Positions 11,036-45,813 are shown, counted from the first letter of the stretch. The stretch: 64,000 nt of DNA from Rallus limicola (GCA_022605955.1 JAKCOZ010000003.1:38962761-39026760); one strand, 5' to 3'. Made by a program: numbers and translations. The notes: generated by a model from the letters alone, not told the origin.

Positions 11036-11823
11036 TGGCAAGAGGAAATAACCACCACAAAAAAAAAAAAGGGAAAAAAGCATCCTTACATCTATTACTT
11101 ACTTCATCCCCCTTTCTTACTCCATGTTTTGTACTGATACTGCTGTACCTAATTTCTAGAAAGCAGCAAAGAAAAAAGCCTTTAAACAAGATTATCCCTG
11201 AGAGTCTTACACAAATCAGGCCAATGTTATCCCCATGATACCTTAAAAACTAAGATACTTAAAAGCAGTCAAAAAAATTAACCAACTAGAGAGGCCTAAT
11301 GTGCCAAAACACAAAGCATAAAACTAAAAATAATCACTAGAAGCAAAGAAAAAAAAAATGTCCCAATCTGGACAAAAATCTATAATTTACCAATCTGATA
11401 AACTAAACTTAATTTCCAATTTGGAATTAAAATGAAACTAGGTCTTTTTTTTTTTTCTTCTTAATGGCAGCTAAAAATATGTGTAGACTTTTATGCTATG
11501 GAAGAACAGGGCTGAAGAACAAGCAAGTAACTGTTCACCAGAGTGAAGCGCTTGGCGGGGGCGAAATTTGGAACGAACAAATGGTGATCTGAAACTGGCC
11601 TTGAAACAAAAGATAAAAGACAGTACAACACAAGATCCTATGGCCTGTGGACAAGGACACCGCTTCTCTAATCTGGCAAGATCTGAACACAAATGGGCTT
11701 GCTGTACAGCTTCAGCACGTAAACCCTGCCACGGCTCAGCTGTCACCGCGCGCTCTCCTCGCCCAGACAGCTAGCCGCAGGACCACCGCTCATCACCACC
11801 ACACAGGCGGACGGGCGGGTTCT

Positions 11824-31679
<19,856 letters not shown>

Positions 31680-31732
31680 CTTCAGTGTCCTTGCTCTTCA
31701 GGGCTCCTTGGATAACTGTGGCAGGTAGCTTT
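31680..31732 (-). other. SEMA4D: SEMA4D 5' UTR part of the start-codon exon
   Basis: Leader sequence directly upstream of the ATG. An in-frame TGA (31700-31698) lies seven codons before the ATG, so the reading frame cannot extend further. The ATG context is strong, with A at -3 and G at +4. The exon's 5' edge is uncertain. A possible acceptor ends in CCACAG just before 31715, and another ends in CTGAAG just before 31732; both have pyrimidine-rich sequence upstream. The leader must continue in non-coding exon(s) to the right. Confidence 0.6.
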
Positions 31733-34700
31733 CTTCAGCAGAGGAAATGCAAATCCCAGGGAGTATATTAGAGACCAAGCATTTCAGACCTTGAGAGCAA
31801 TGCAACAAGGCAGGCTGGAACAACTGTACAAGTATGAGCTTTTCAGCAGATCACTTCTTGAAGGGAACGCACATTTTCCAGGATGCTGCATACAGAGACT
31901 GCCCACACTCTCCACAGGCTGCAGAGCTGCCCAGAAGCGCAACTGAGCACATTCTTCTGTTCCGTTGCAGAAATAAATGATGCTGGGGAGAGAGGAAGGG
32001 AGTAAGAAGAGAAAGCAAACCAAGTACTGCCAAAAATAACACATTGTATGCACTGATCTTGCAATGCTTCTACAGCTGTCTGCATAGCTTAATTTGGAAT
32101 AAAGAGTGTACAATTGGTGAAAATACAATTCTTAAAAACAATCCACACACTTCAGGGCAAATAGGCAATAATTGAAAGCAATTATTTCAATCTAGAAGGA
32201 CAAGTATAAAAATTTTGAACTTTCACTTATGTTTAATGTACTGAGTTCAGGTTTTGTTTACATATTTTCTTACTTCTGATAGCGACTTGAAGAAAACCCC
32301 ACCTCTCTCAGATAAACCAAGAATACAAGATTGCTATGACCATCTTCAGAACAAAGGACATGAGAAGGGCAGCATTAATCCTAAGCATTGGTTAGATGAA
32401 CCTGCCATACATGGGGAGTATCATTTTTAGCAAAGTCTTCTCATGCTATTAATGTGCCCAAGGCGTGCAGGGGAAGAAAGAAATGCAGCTATGGAAACAA
32501 AGCACTAATGCATTGCATACAGAACAATGGGAGAAAATGGTTGCATACTAAAATTGCTAGAGAAGCCTATGAAAGTCCATGAGCGACCCACTACAGACCC
32601 AGAAAGGTCTCTGACCTTAGCAATCCATAAAATAATTCACTCTTTTCTACACCATCTTCCCCGAGTCTCAACTGCTACCACCTTCCTTCAACCACTTTTA
32701 GGTCAAGGCTCTTACAAGTATTAATCAGGAGAAACAAGTGCATCTACCAATGACTAGATTATTGCATATGGATAAATTTGGGAGGCTGTACACTTGTGAG
32801 GGGGTGAGGGAGTGTGAGAAAAGCACATTCTCCAGTGCTGCAGAACAGAGAGGGTGCTAGATTTGCATTCTAACATAGGCTGAGACATCAGTGTGATACT
32901 AAGAGACACACACCAGAATTCAAGGCAACTGTAATACCCAGGCGCTATCCAGCATGAGGGCAAGGGAAGGTTCCCAAAACCCTTAGCAGCATTCAAGAGG
33001 AAAGGCAGAAGTAGAAAACTAAGGTCAAGAATGACGCTGACAGCCTTTCTGAGAGGAAGAGTTCCCAGGTGTGAGCAGGCAAAGGCAAGGAATCATTGGT
33101 AAGTACCACCAGAGGATCTACTACAAACATGTAAGTAACGTGGCTGATTAGAGGATGGACAAATGTGGGTTTTTTTAAAGGGGCTTTGTTTTGGTTTTTA
33201 ACTTTTCATAAGCACTCTGGATCCGATCCAATTGTTTGCAATAGATCATATAAATCATCCTGGGTGTTAAGGCACTGTATTTCCAGTTAAGCTTCCCAGG
33301 CTTGTTTACTACAATTATTATATAATTATATTACCCTGTTTTTTATGATATATAAACAATTCCACATTTTGCAAATACATTAAGCCCGCACTCAAAGTTG
33401 CAAGGTATTACACAAATACATCCTGAGGCAAACAGCTTTACAGTTAAGTATTTGGAGAGCAAACTGTAGTTCAACCATTAACTTTCAAGGCAGCTTAGCA
33501 ATACAGTAAGGGGAAAAACATCAGATCTTTCAGCCATTATTTCTACACACCAGTAATTTTTTTTTCATGCCTTTTGTTACTGAAAAGACTCTGCATAATC
33601 ATCAATTCCCCATTGTCTCGTGATTTTCATTTTTTTTAAAAGAGTCAGTCAGTCAGGGCATCATTATTCTGTACCAGTCCCAATGATAAGCAACTGTTTA
33701 CGTACAGTACCATAAGGTACAGACATCTCCAGAGAAAACCTGAAGTCCTGTACATTTTCTAGACCTTAAAATAGAATTACAGCAAACCTACACTTCGTAA
33801 AGGAAGATCCTGAGTCCCCCTACAGCCATGATCACACTCAGACTTATCTCACCTACCTCAGAAAATGTAAAATGACACTAAAATCTGCAACAGATTACAT
33901 TACTTTCTGAAGAAGACAAAAGGTCTGGTTGGGTCAGGCAGTGCCTAATGTTGCTGTGTGACTGGAGAACTGCGTTAGCCACACCAGCAGAAACTTTGTA
34001 TTTTCCCACTGCATAGGTTTTCAAAGACAGGCCCTTTTTCACAATAGTAAGTTTGACTTGTGAGACATTGTTTGTCAATATAAAATAAAATTTTGCATCC
34101 TTAAAAAAGGGAGTGAGACAGACTGCAGTAAACATTACGTGTCCAGTTGTGCACGATCCACTTTGTTCTCCTTCCTATTAGTTTAAATAGAGATGAAAGT
34201 GTACTCAGGACCTTGTCCTTTAATTTAGCCTTCAATTTAATTACTCTCTCCCTGCCCTCCCTTCCCTGGGTTGAAAATTATCTGGAATAACTCCTTTATT
34301 GACATCCACTGGGAAGTCACCCATAATCTAATATGAACCTGTTTTTATACAACACAAGGGGTAGAAAGGGAGGTGGGGGTGGGGGAAATGTAAAAAGAGG
34401 CCCAGGCAGTGGCCTAGTTTCTGAAGTAGCTCAGCTCCATCAGTGTTTACAGGCTTTCACTAGATTTGAGTGCTCTGCATTTCTGGAAAGTTTGGACTTA
34501 CAATGCTTTTGGTTTTACTCTTAAAAATAAGCCACAGTTTGTTTGAAAATGAGAATATTTAAGTAGTAAAGCAGAAAGAAACATGAAATGCTTACTTATA
34601 TAACTAAACTCTAATTAAAAGTGACCACAGGTCTACTTTTCTGTTTTATGTAAAACTGCTGAAAGTTTTCCTGAGGTAAATTTAAGCCATTAACTTTAAT

Positions 34701-37700
34701 TTGGGCATTCTGAAGCTGATGATTTAAAACCAATTCATAATGCTGAGCTGGAGCAAGTACTCGCATGAGTTGTCCACAGTGCTTGTATTTATGGTGACTA
34801 AAACCAGAGTAACTGCAGCAGAAGAAACGACCGACAGAGCTCCTGTCAGTTCGGCAGAGCATAGCTGGAAATCCCGAGCTGGGAACATTCCCATTGACAT
34901 GCAGAGTTTTAGCACACAGGCAGGGAAATGGGAAGAGACAGGACAGAGAATCAAAACGGCTAGAAAGAGAAATTTCAGGTGCCTAAGTGCTAATAGGAAA
35001 TACTAGCATGAATTACGAAAGCAGGAAGTTGCAATGGCATATTCTGACTGTTACCAAGACTTAAAGACATCTGTCTCTCACATTGCCCCTGTCAGTGGGC
35101 AGAGAAACAGTGCCCTCCTGGAAAATACAAAATGCTGGGCCTGCAGTGGGAGAAGCTGAGAAACCACCAGCAGGAAGAAGTCTCTCATCTTTCCCATCCT
35201 CCAGGAAAGAGGCAAAGTAAGCACAAAATGGTATTTGGAAACACAGAATGTTATTTTTCACAGCGTCAATTCAGCAACCCTTATCAGTACCAAATACATT
35301 TTTGATGAGTAATAAAATGCAATATCAAATACCCAGAGATCAGTGTTTTCTCCCACAGTCAGCATGGTAAGGCTAGATTTCAAGCGTGCATCGTGCATGT
35401 GAGACACTTGCACAAGCTATCTAAATTCTTGAATTTCAAAGTTAGGAAATGCCCAATTTTGCAACCCTGGTTTTGAAATAGTTTTTTTTTTTCTTCTAAT
35501 AGGTTATTATTCACATTGTGCAACTTCTGAATTCCGCTCAGTGTTACACAAATGGGTAAATGGATCTATCTTTATCTTCCCCATAAAGATAAAAAACCAT
35601 ATGAGAATCTACTGACACACCTACAGCAGCAGTCAGCATCGCAGCTGGGATCCTAGCGCTTTCCCAGAAATGCTTATTAGAATCAGAGTATCCAGCTTCC
35701 CCCCTGCAGAAAGCAAGAAGGGTACCGACTCTCCTGGCCAAATCGTGCCCCTCTCTTCATGATTGCCCAGGCACACCAAGTGTCCAGGTTTCCCTCCTAT
35801 TTTGTACTCTACTTTATTCTCCTTCTCAGCACTACATTTTCTTGCAATCCCCTGTCTACTCTGTGTTTATGCTCCCACATGTGCTACTGCCACCACTGCC
35901 ATCTCAACACACACAGTGCATAACTCCACAACCACAGGTGATGCAAGCTGCAGTGCAGCTGTCAGACAAATAACCACCTACATTTGGGCTAGAAGGAAGA
36001 CCTTATAACATAGGCAATTCCCTACCTCTCCAAAAAATCACTTTTACACCACATAGGCACAGCAAACAATGGCCTCATAGCAAGCAAAAAACAACCCCAA
36101 GGCACCCTTCCTTCCCACTGACAGGAGTAAAAAAAAAAAAAAAACAAGGCAGGTTTCTGAGGCAGCCTTCACTACTATTATTAGATTTTAAAAAAAATAA
36201 AAAATAAAAAATAATCAGACATTTGTAAAACTTGTAAGTTACTATGATGAAGGATATGAAGCTCAGTATGCAGCGACAGACAAATTTACAAGCAAATTGC
36301 TTCCTCCAGCAGAAAAGGCGGGGGCTAAAGGATTCATCTGTCAGAGGGCATAAATCGCAAGTTCTCCCAAAAAAGCTTTCTTCAAAGGCTTTTGAAAGCT
36401 TTAACAGAACACAGACCTGCTTCACTGTTTATTTATGCCTATTTGATAACAAAGATTTTAAGGCTTCATCCATAAAACAAGCCAACCACGGAACTCCCAC
36501 ACTTTCAGACTTCGCTTAGACCTGATTTTTTCCAATTTGCCCAAAGTTTTATTTCCAAAAGTAGAAGAAAAAGTTAGCAATGCTTGCATTTTAAGCAATC
36601 AAAATTACACGTAAGATCTGCGCAATTTACCTTTGACAGCTGAGTTTTATTTACGTAGTTCATTTCAGACCACTAAGTCTAAATATGGATATAGTGTCTT
36701 TGCTCACCCTTCAAAAGCTCAACCACAGTGCCATTTTCAGACTATCTTCTGAAAAAACACAATTTTTACACTTCTTATTATACAATACAAATGGACTCAT
36801 TTTCTGCTAAGTTCAAACCTCAAACAAGCAGACCAGTACGGCTTTCTGAATAACACATGACTAACATAGGGGATTGTTCACATTTCAAACTGTAACCAAA
36901 AGCACCTATCTGCTACAGAGTAGTAACAAATTCGACTGAGCTTTTTAAGATAATTTGATATGGTCTTGACCACCACCACAAAGCTTGCTGGAGGATGTGC
37001 ACTAGTGCTCAAAGAAGATGAAAATTATGAGGAAAGTCCGAGTTTTAGTCTAAAACCCTCTGTGAAGGCAGAAATTTAATATTGTCTTGATTCTGCATTA
37101 TAACTATACTATCAAGTAGTACTAAGGAAACTCAGGCTTCAGTTTAAAGCAGTAAATATAATACTCACTACTACTATGCACTTTGAGGAAAAAATATCAA
37201 AGCATTATAAAAAAACCCCACCAAACAAAGATTACAAGACAACAAATAGGAAGGTAAAATCCTTATTTTTCAGATTATTACAGGTGTATTGTTAGCTTTC
37301 CATTTAAAAGGACAACCGCAAAGGGCAAAAGCTAACTCTAGCCTTGGACAAGTCAACCTCTGAGCTATCAGAGATCGCAGGAAGTGTGTCCTGGGTTCTC
37401 AGCCTGGCTGCATACGAGCTAACAAAACAGAAATTGTTCATGCAAAACTGCAAGGACAATCAGTGGGACCCAACCACAGCTGCAGTGCCAGCACTTTTAA
37501 CAGTCACCCCAAATCCAGAATTCAAGAGCTGCCCAGGCAACAGATGTATTTTAAGATCCTTTTCTGCCTCGCTAGGTTCTCCCAGATATTGAACCTGAGC
37601 TGTGACAGTTGTCAGTGCTGCAGTGAGAACTGTTCAAATGACCAGGATGCTCTCCCTGAAATTCCTCCTCCTTTCGCGTAAACATACTCTCACAAGACAA

Positions 37701-40700
37701 AATATTGCTCAGCTTCTTCATTTCTACTTGGGGTATAGGACAGTCAGTCATTCAAAGAAGTTATTTGAAAATGCCTACTGGCAGCCAACAGCACTCACAA
37801 AAGTACCTGTGTGTTTAAATCATCAGGCAGTTGATGTGTCAGACACGCACACCCCCATACCACAGGTGTTCTGTAACACTTTCAAAGACACAGATGCTTC
37901 TGCAAAGCAAGCCTAGTACCCCACCACACACATAAAATGCCTAACACAGGAAGGCTGCAATCCTGAACAGGACCTTTCAGTGGTGACTAAAGCACAGGTT
38001 AAACATACAGCATGTTTCCTGAGTAATAAAGTTTCTTTCCTGACAAGTTTATTGAGACGTATTCTGGTCTTGAAACAAGAAAAGGTAATAAGCTTATCAT
38101 TAAATTCTTATTTATGTTTCCCCATATGAACCAAGTCCCTAGTGTCCTTAGAGAGTATTTACTTGTTTTACTATGGAAGACACCCGTAACATGGCCACCA
38201 TGAATCCACCACAGCCTCTTGCTATGGGGGATTACCTCTAGTTTCACTGTAGCTACCTGCCACTGCTTGCAGTGTCCTGTGCAGCCCTGGAGCTGGGGAG
38301 CTGTCAGAAACACGTCCTTTCTGTAAAGAGATAAGCAATGGAGTTTGACATTATTACCACATAAACCCAAAAGGCAGTTTTGTTATAGTAATTAAAATTA
38401 ATCCTCATGCAAAAATTCGGCTTTTGTTTCCCAGATTGCCAGGGCAGACCATTTCTGACAGAAACCTGAACCAGTCAATACATTTGCATCCAACAAGCCA
38501 AGGCCCTGATGCTCCACTCAACACAAAATACTTTTAAGTGGTCCTGATAAAAAGCACAGACACCAGCCCTTTTTAAACTCAGTCTGTTTCCTCTGTCCCA
38601 AGCTGGTAGCTACTCAGTTAAATTACTCAGCATTTGCATTGCCACAGCAATTACTGATCCTGGTAAGAGTTCTGGACCCTTCTTACACTCATACAGGACA
38701 CAGAAAGCAGCTCTAAAAGGTTAGACAACAGCCAGCCCCACTAATAGTTACCCTAACTAAATCCATATAAAGCAGGTCTAACACTCTCCTGCATGAATGA
38801 CTGCATTAGGCACATGCTTAGAACAAGATTATCTGGATATTTATGGCGAAAGCTTGTGCGTTCAAATTTATTTTGCTGTAAATCAAAGGGAAGGAGTGGG
38901 CCATTCCAAAGCAATCACAACAGGGTACATGGTGCATTTACTCTAGGTATCATAGATACAGACTTAAAATACTGTTCTATCAGCTTGTCTTTAGCATATA
39001 CTTCCTACTCTTCACCCAACTGGTTTTAGAAGGGTGTAGGCTACCTGAAGGAACAGTGTTTTTTAAATGCAAGTCACCATGTGCCTCATTTGGATTTTAC
39101 TAAAGTCAACAGTAAGAGGGTTAGCACAGATCCAAGTGGGAAGAGAATGCACCTAAAAAACTTAATCTGCACTGCCCATCTGAAGGCTTCATTCTTATTA
39201 TAATGAAAAACAGAGGCCACAAAAAATTACAAAAAACAGCTCAACATCATAGGTCTCTAAGCAAAAGGAAAAGCTCTACACAGTCTTTTCAAACACACTG
39301 AGTCTGCCCTGTCCTTCACCAGGGTACAAACTCACTTTTGCTTACCAAAAACTTTTGCTTTTCAAAAGTCTTTTATCTTTTGCATTAGAGATGGTAATCT
39401 AGTCTGACCTTCCCCACTATATCTTTTCAAGACAACACCCCACGGAAATCTGTTGCCCATTGCCGCTACTACACACTGGATATTTTCCACAAGTGTAACT
39501 GACTTATTTCTGCTTTAAAAAACATCAATCTTTCATTCTGTCGAGGAAAACAGAGCAGGCAAACTGTGAATCATCTGACCAGTTATGAAGCTCCCCATGA
39601 ACCAGCCTACACCAGAACATTTCTGTGGCTGGAGCTACTCAATATGTAAGTGGAGTTAGAATTTACAAAAACTGCTGCTAGCCACAAGAGGCAATCAATT
39701 GCCACAAGTCACTATCAGTGATCAGATTTTTCAGATCCAAATGTGCTTCCTTATGGCTTACTGCTTACAGAGCAAAGGTATAATCATCCATTTTAGGTAC
39801 CTTACAGGGGAAAAATCTCTTTTGCCTCTGCCGAGAAATGACTTCTAGCAGCCTGTGGCTTGTACAAACTCTTTCATTATAACAAAGCACTTGCACCTAA
39901 ATAAACAGCAACAGTAGGTGTGAAACTGCTCACGAAAACCCTTGCAGCAAGTTAGCTGACCTGCAGATTTCACTGGCTCTCAAAATTGCCTGTCATGCAG
40001 ATTTCCACAAAGAAGCGCCAGGTTTCTGAGCCACTAAGCCCTCCAGAGTCTGAGGCCACCAGCGGCCTCAAAGCCAGGTGGGCAGGTGGCTGGAAACCAG
40101 ACTAGCTCTCAGCCAGCCTCTGAGTATCCACAGAGGCAGGGGGAGGCAGAAGAGCCACAAGGACTTCAAAGTTGAGACACCTCTCTCTGGTCAGGAACTC
40201 AGCTCCCAAGAGCAGTGCATCCCTCCTGGGTCTGCCCCTTGGTGTTTCTGGCAGAGAAGCCCATGGATGCAGGGTGGGGTGTGAGTGACAGTGGTGAACT
40301 CGGGTGAAGGGTGGTTTGCAGGCATGGGCTGGTTCTTCTCCTTTGATCATGCCCCTGCTGGCTGCTTGTCTGGACAACACTGGTAGTCATGCTATGCACA
40401 TGAGTAACGACTCACAGCTTGCCAAGAGCCATGACATAATTAAACCCTTTAATCCAACCAGGGCTTTGAGGATGAAATTAACATCCATGTAAGCACTACA
40501 GGTTTGCAGGCACCCTTCTGGTCCCAGTTTGGCCCAAGCCTCGAAGGTAATCCTTTAAAGCAGGCACTGCAGGAGCTCCCTTACAAACCTTAAAGACTGC
40601 TGGCGTTTAAGAGTAAAAAACATACTTCACTGTAAACGCAAGGAGAACAAGCCTTGATTCTTCTGGTAACAATTACTTAAGCTTGGGGGGAGGGTACAGA

Positions 40701-43700
40701 GATGACAAAAAATTACACCACAAAAAGCTCATTATTTTGACAACTGTGACTAAATCCTCCAAGATTAAAGAAAAAACCTACAGGATTATAAATGAAAGAC
40801 AGCCTGGAATATATATGTAGAATAACTTGATAGTTACCTTAAGGAATTTTTTTTTCATAGAAGAACCCAAATCCTTCATGTATGTGTGTTTGCATATATT
40901 TATTTGAGGACCACTTTCTTCTCTGTCAAATTCCAAAGCACATTGATCTATGTAACAAGGCTGTCACAGACTACTTGCATATTTTTTAAAGAGCCAAATA
41001 AACCAACCATAGACTAACTTGTACTACTTCCTTCTGCATATCAATTACCATCCAGATCAGAAGCATTTCTTTAATCTATTCAAGCATACATCTGCTGTAA
41101 CCAGGTCCTATGGAGGAAGAGAAAGGAAATACAGAAGAAAACTAGCTTATAAGTGAATTTTAATTATTCAGAGAACTCTTGGAGAGATGATGGATAGAGA
41201 TTTTAAGCTTGGGAATGTTTGTATTATTACACCAGTATTAACTGACCTTAACAAAATATAATTTCCAGACCAACACCTTGATGATTGTAAACAGAAATAT
41301 ATTTGCTACCCATACCTTAAGTCAGCCAAAAGCACATGTAGGCTAACTTTCTTAGTAAAACTATTTTGAATGCTTGTACGGAAGCCACAGGTAAAGCCAA
41401 CACACGGCTACGAATAACTGAGGCTGCTGCGTACACTGCCCACAGAAAGCACGCTTAAAACCTTCCTGTGATGCTACGTGTGGTTTTAGTGCCTTAAAAT
41501 AAAGCAATTACATGAAAAGGCAGGGTAGACGACAAAATTCAAGACCTGTGCATATTGCCAGCACTTTATTTTAACAACTGGGCATTTGACGTATCAAAGT
41601 AACTGTTGCTGACTGCAGCCACTTATTTCCACAGCTCCCACCCTCTCTTGGTGGGACTGGTGATGGTACCTGCTAATGACCTGTGCAAGGTGCAACACAG
41701 GGGTGAAAAAAGCAAAAAAACCCCAACACACTACAGGATTTATAGAGTGAAGCCTCCAGTGTTTCTCCCCTTTCCCACTTGGGAAGCTTCACTTCTCATA
41801 AAAGCATCTTTACTTCACAGAACCATTTACTGGCCTATTGCCATTCCCCAACTTCTAGAAGTTATGTCAAAGGAAATGCAGCGTTGCTTTGGGCTGGACT
41901 GTCTGTGCATGAGCTTTAACCTGCAGCAGAGGCCCACGCTAAGCCAGATTCTGGAAAAAAAAAGGAAAGAGCCCTCTTGTGTCTCAAACAATCATTTTAA
42001 TGTAGCCTAGATCGGACTGAGATCTTCAGCTTTCAATTCCCCATCACCCTGGCACCCTCAGAAAAGCCAAGAACAACATAAGACTACTGTGGAGACAGAG
42101 AGCCCAGGGTTGCCATGAATCCCTGCTGCATCCCAATGACAAAATACAAATACTGAGCTAGAGCTGGCTACTGCTGAGGGCAGAGTTCCTCTGTTTTTAA
42201 AGAGAAACTGCAGTTAGGTAACCTGACTTCCTCAAAACTGGGCAGGTGCTTTTATGGTATTAATCACGCATCCTTACCCTTCTTCAGGAAAGGATCTGAG
42301 TGTATTTCCCAATACCGTCTTTCCTACAGTTACAATTATACCAACATTTGTATTATTATACAATAATGAAATTTTAACCAAAAACACGGCGGAATTTCTG
42401 ACTCAAGTTCTAATAAAGAGAACAGAGGGCACCAGCAATGCAACTGTGAGACCAAGAGCCACAGAGCACTAAAGGGGTATGCACAACTGCACAAAAATAT
42501 CCAACAAATACCAGCACTTTGGCTTCAGATGGAACTTTTTAAGCAGCCTCTTTGGGGTCATGTAACATTTGTATGTACTCCCAACAAGGGTGTATTTGCT
42601 TTAGGAAACAAATGGTCTTTCAGAGGCTGCATTAGAATATTTTATGTGGCCAGTAAACTACATGGTCTTTGAGGAGCAGAGGTCATTGAGAGCATCCCTC
42701 TTGCTTCGACGAGATCAGTATGCAGGAGACCATCACCTCTCCTCTCACTATACAAGCATCACCCCTCATTATCCTTCAGGGTTTCCCCCATCAGAAAAGG
42801 AACAGTCCAGAGAGCTATTTGCTGGTGCTAAAACCTCAACAAGATGAAACAGCAGATGAGCCTCCAAATCTTACTATAAGTATTCAGTGAAAAATAACAG
42901 AAAACAAGAGTTTAAATTCTGTCTGTATTTTTTGGTTCACATCCTTTAACACTACAAGAAAATCAAGGGTTAAAGAACACAACCCAAAAACCAAGAAGTG
43001 ACTACTATAGCTTTTCTTCAGAAAGATGTCTTACCAGAAAGACTATCAGCTGCCAATTACGTGGAAATGCCTCACAATTTTAAAAAGTGAATGAATGTCA
43101 AGTAATTCAGTATTCACTGTGACAATACAGCAACCCAGAAAAAAGCTAAAGCTAAAATCAACATGCTCTATTACACTATCTAACTTCCCAAGAGCTTAGA
43201 TCACATCTTCTGTCACTATCAGCACCTTTTTGGGTTTTGCGCATACTTATTACTCCAGGATTTCCTTTTTTTTTTTTTTAACTTTCTATGATTCTTTACA
43301 AAGACTGCACTTACCACTCTTCACAAGTGATAGTCTAGAATACATGAAGAGAGTTATCTGAACAATACTGAAATTACAAAACACCTACTTCACAGTGGTC
43401 CACATACATATAGACTTTTTCAATGCTGTCTAAACTTTTTCTCTCTTGCCCTGAGAAATGTGTGCCCTCTTCCAAAAAAACAAATAATTGAGAAGCCATG
43501 GAAATAAGTTTTTGATGCACAAAGGACAGAGTATTTTACCATGATGATAGCGTAGAAAAACCCTGTTATTCAGTAGCAGAACTCAGGCTCTTCAGGCTTT
43601 CAAGACAGTTTAACAAATTATGCTAGTTATTGACAGGTGCCAGACCCTGAAGTTTCCTGACTCTCAGAGAAGGCAAATACAAACCACCTCGTCCACACAG

Positions 43701-45177
43701 CAGTTTCCAGTACCAAAACACCCTCAGACAGTTCGCCCACTGAAAACACCCAACTAATTAAGCTGTACATACCCTAGGCACTGCACGCTGCTCAGGAGCG
43801 CCTACAGCAAAAACCCAAAGAAGGCTTTTAAATTCACCCTGAAAGCAAATCCAAATCACTGCCTGCCTTTTCCCTCTTTTTTTCCTTCCCCCTAAAATGA
43901 ATTAGCATTAGGAGGAGAAGGAAGAGTAACTTTCACCTCAGCACACAGCACTAAAAACCAACCCTCCTCCAACCTGCACTGCAAAATATTTTCCAACGTA
44001 AAGAGAAGCCTTGGTAGAGGTTACCTGTCCGGCCTGAGCTAAAGCTTCTGTCCTCAGAAAGTTAGTGACTTCAGCTGGAAAAGCCAGAGAGCCAGTCCCC
44101 TGGTTGTGTAAGTCACAGCACAGCCTTCTGGAGAGAATTGTGCAAGGTTGCTCAAGTAGGGGATTTGTTATTCAAAACAGTGGAGGAATAACAAAAACAG
44201 AACTTCATTGTGTTTGGCTATATGAAATTCAAGACTTGAACCTTGCAGCAATATTTACTTTTTTTTAAAAAAAACAATTAACATTCACAGTTGGAATTTA
44301 CCTATTTTTTTTTGTAAAAACAAAGAAAAACTGTTCACATCCAAAAAAAACCCAAAAAGCTATAAAAAGGGATTTCCTCAAGCTTTACAAGTTATGTAAG
44401 GACAACTCTGACTTATGAACACAGGTAAAATTTGTTCTGCTCCTGAATATCTTTATCTTACTGATCATGCATTACAACTCCCTTATCTCACACACACCCC
44501 TTCCCTTTAAAACTATCTTTCTCTCTTATGTCCAATTGCACAAAGTGATAACAAACGAGAATGTCATTAAACTGGTTAGGGTGATACTTCCTATCATGTT
44601 AAAAACATGCCCACTCAGTAGCAAAACAACTATGATGGACCACAGGAAATCCACATGTTCCAGAATCCTCCTGGATCATAGTCACAGTTTTCATTTGGGA
44701 CAAAGACCTACAACATCAGGCAAATGGATCTGTGGTAAGACTTCTGAGTTTTCATTACTGGATGAGATGGTAGTGTCACCGCTCCCAGAGCGTCACAAAG
44801 CTGCTTCTGCTGCCCACCACAAAACAACCGGTTTTGCACCTGATGTGAATCGTGCTGGCTAGAGAGTAAAAGCTGTGCATTTCTCCCTACATTGAGCATG
44901 GACATCTGTTGAAGGTGGTGTGGGGTAAAGTCCTCTTTTGAAATGCTGGGTTTTTTTCCTCCACTAAGTTAAAATATATAGTGTGCGTTTGTATGGCAGC
45001 TACTTGAAAGCATCACCATCAAGTACTGTCAGTTCTTTCCTGAGTACCAAGCTGGACTCAATGCATGAACTACAGGGATGGGTCACGGCATGGAAGTTGC
45101 ACAGGGACGCTTCTCAAACTAAGACCAGTCAAGTTTCCAAATTTCTTCCAAAGAGAACTTGCTATGGGTTAAAGGTA
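31733..45177 (-). other. Upstream non-coding region, probably 5' UTR intron, part 1
   Basis: 13.4 kb with no recognisable coding exon, RNA gene or interspersed repeat. It contains A-rich runs (36131-36146, 36188-36212) and a T run (43267-43279). Two weak exon-like pairs of splice signals were seen on the minus strand, near 43315-43368 and at 44025-44074; neither is better than chance allows. SEMA4D has a long non-coding 5' end in mammals, so this is most simply intron. Confidence 0.55.
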
Positions 45178-45246
45178 AGCAAAAAACCAAAACCCTAAAA
45201 GAACAACCAACCCAAAAAAACCTAACCAAACAACAAACATCCCCCC
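45178..45246. repeat. A/C-rich tract bordering an LTR
   Basis: Reads AAAACCAAAACCCTAAAAG, CAACCAACCCAAAAAAACC and CATCCCCCC up to the LTR edge; a similar A/C tract (45814-45856) follows the LTR. Confidence 0.7.
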
Positions 45247-45813
45247 TGTCATGGTTTCACCCCGGCTGTGGGCAGAGATCCACGCAGCTGCCTGCTCCTT
45301 AAAGTAAAAGAGCAGGGGAAGAGGGAAAGGGGGGGGAAACAAGGGAAAGGAAAAGGAAGGGGCAAATAACTCCAAAACCAAGAAACTAAGAGGCCCGCGG
45401 GTTGGGATAAGGATAGTTTACTCAGAGAACAGAAAGATAAAATATAACAATGCTAACAGGACTTTAGAGCAAAAGCATATGAAACTATTGATACACAATG
45501 CAGTTTCTCACCCAACCACACAACTCAGGCCGCACCACCCAGAGCTGTCCCGGAACCCGACCGTCCCCCAAGACCCTTGCGTCCCCGCCGCTCGCGTCCC
45601 GGAACCGACCCCCTTCTTCCTCCCATCAGCCCCCCTTTATCCTGGGCAGGACGTAATTTGGCCCATCTGGGTCACCTGTCCTGGCTTTGACTGCCTGACT
45701 GCAACTAGAAACATCAGGGTGTTCTCAGCACTGCTTTCATTTTAACTCCCAAACACAGCATTCCATCCGCTGCTACAAATGAAGTTAACTCTATCCTGAC
45801 TGAAACCAGGACA
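45247..45813 (+). mobile_element. Solo LTR of an avian endogenous retrovirus
   Basis: 567-bp element with TGTC...GACA ends: it starts TGTCATGGTTTCACCCCGG and ends CTATCCTGACTGAAACCAGGA plus CA. Typical inner parts include TAGTTTACTCAGAGAACAG, a CpG-rich stretch (about 45530-45615) and GGGCAGGACGTAATTTGGCC. C runs border it on both sides (six before, at least seven after), which fits a short duplicated target of C's but cannot be proven because they are homopolymers. No internal viral genes are present. Confidence 0.85.

Larger units (their letters stand above)
10275..11823 (-). other. SEMA4D: SEMA4D membrane-form 3' UTR
   Basis: About 1.5 kb from the stop codon to the predicted cleavage point. 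It has a C-rich tract in the RNA sense (11035-10985) and an AU-rich ATTTATTTTATTTTT stretch (about 10758-10740). No open frame of note occurs here. The 3' edge is inferred from the poly(A) signal; the real cleavage base may differ by some tens of bases, and other sites could be used. Confidence 0.7.

Noticed and set aside
41606..42010. 134-codon open frame on +
   Set aside because: No recognisable domain; contains low-complexity AAAA codons and no splice context.
43315..43368. Exon-like segment on - with donor gtaagtgc
   Set aside because: Acceptor only moderate and no supporting content; considered chance.
44025..44074. 50-nt exon-like segment on - (TTTTCCAG acceptor, GACAG|gtaacc donor)
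   Set aside because: The donor is weaker than at 50082, there is no other support, and such pairs are expected by chance.
45500..45620. CpG-rich stretch as a SEMA4D promoter island
   Set aside because: It lies inside the solo LTR and is explained by the LTR's own GC-rich part.
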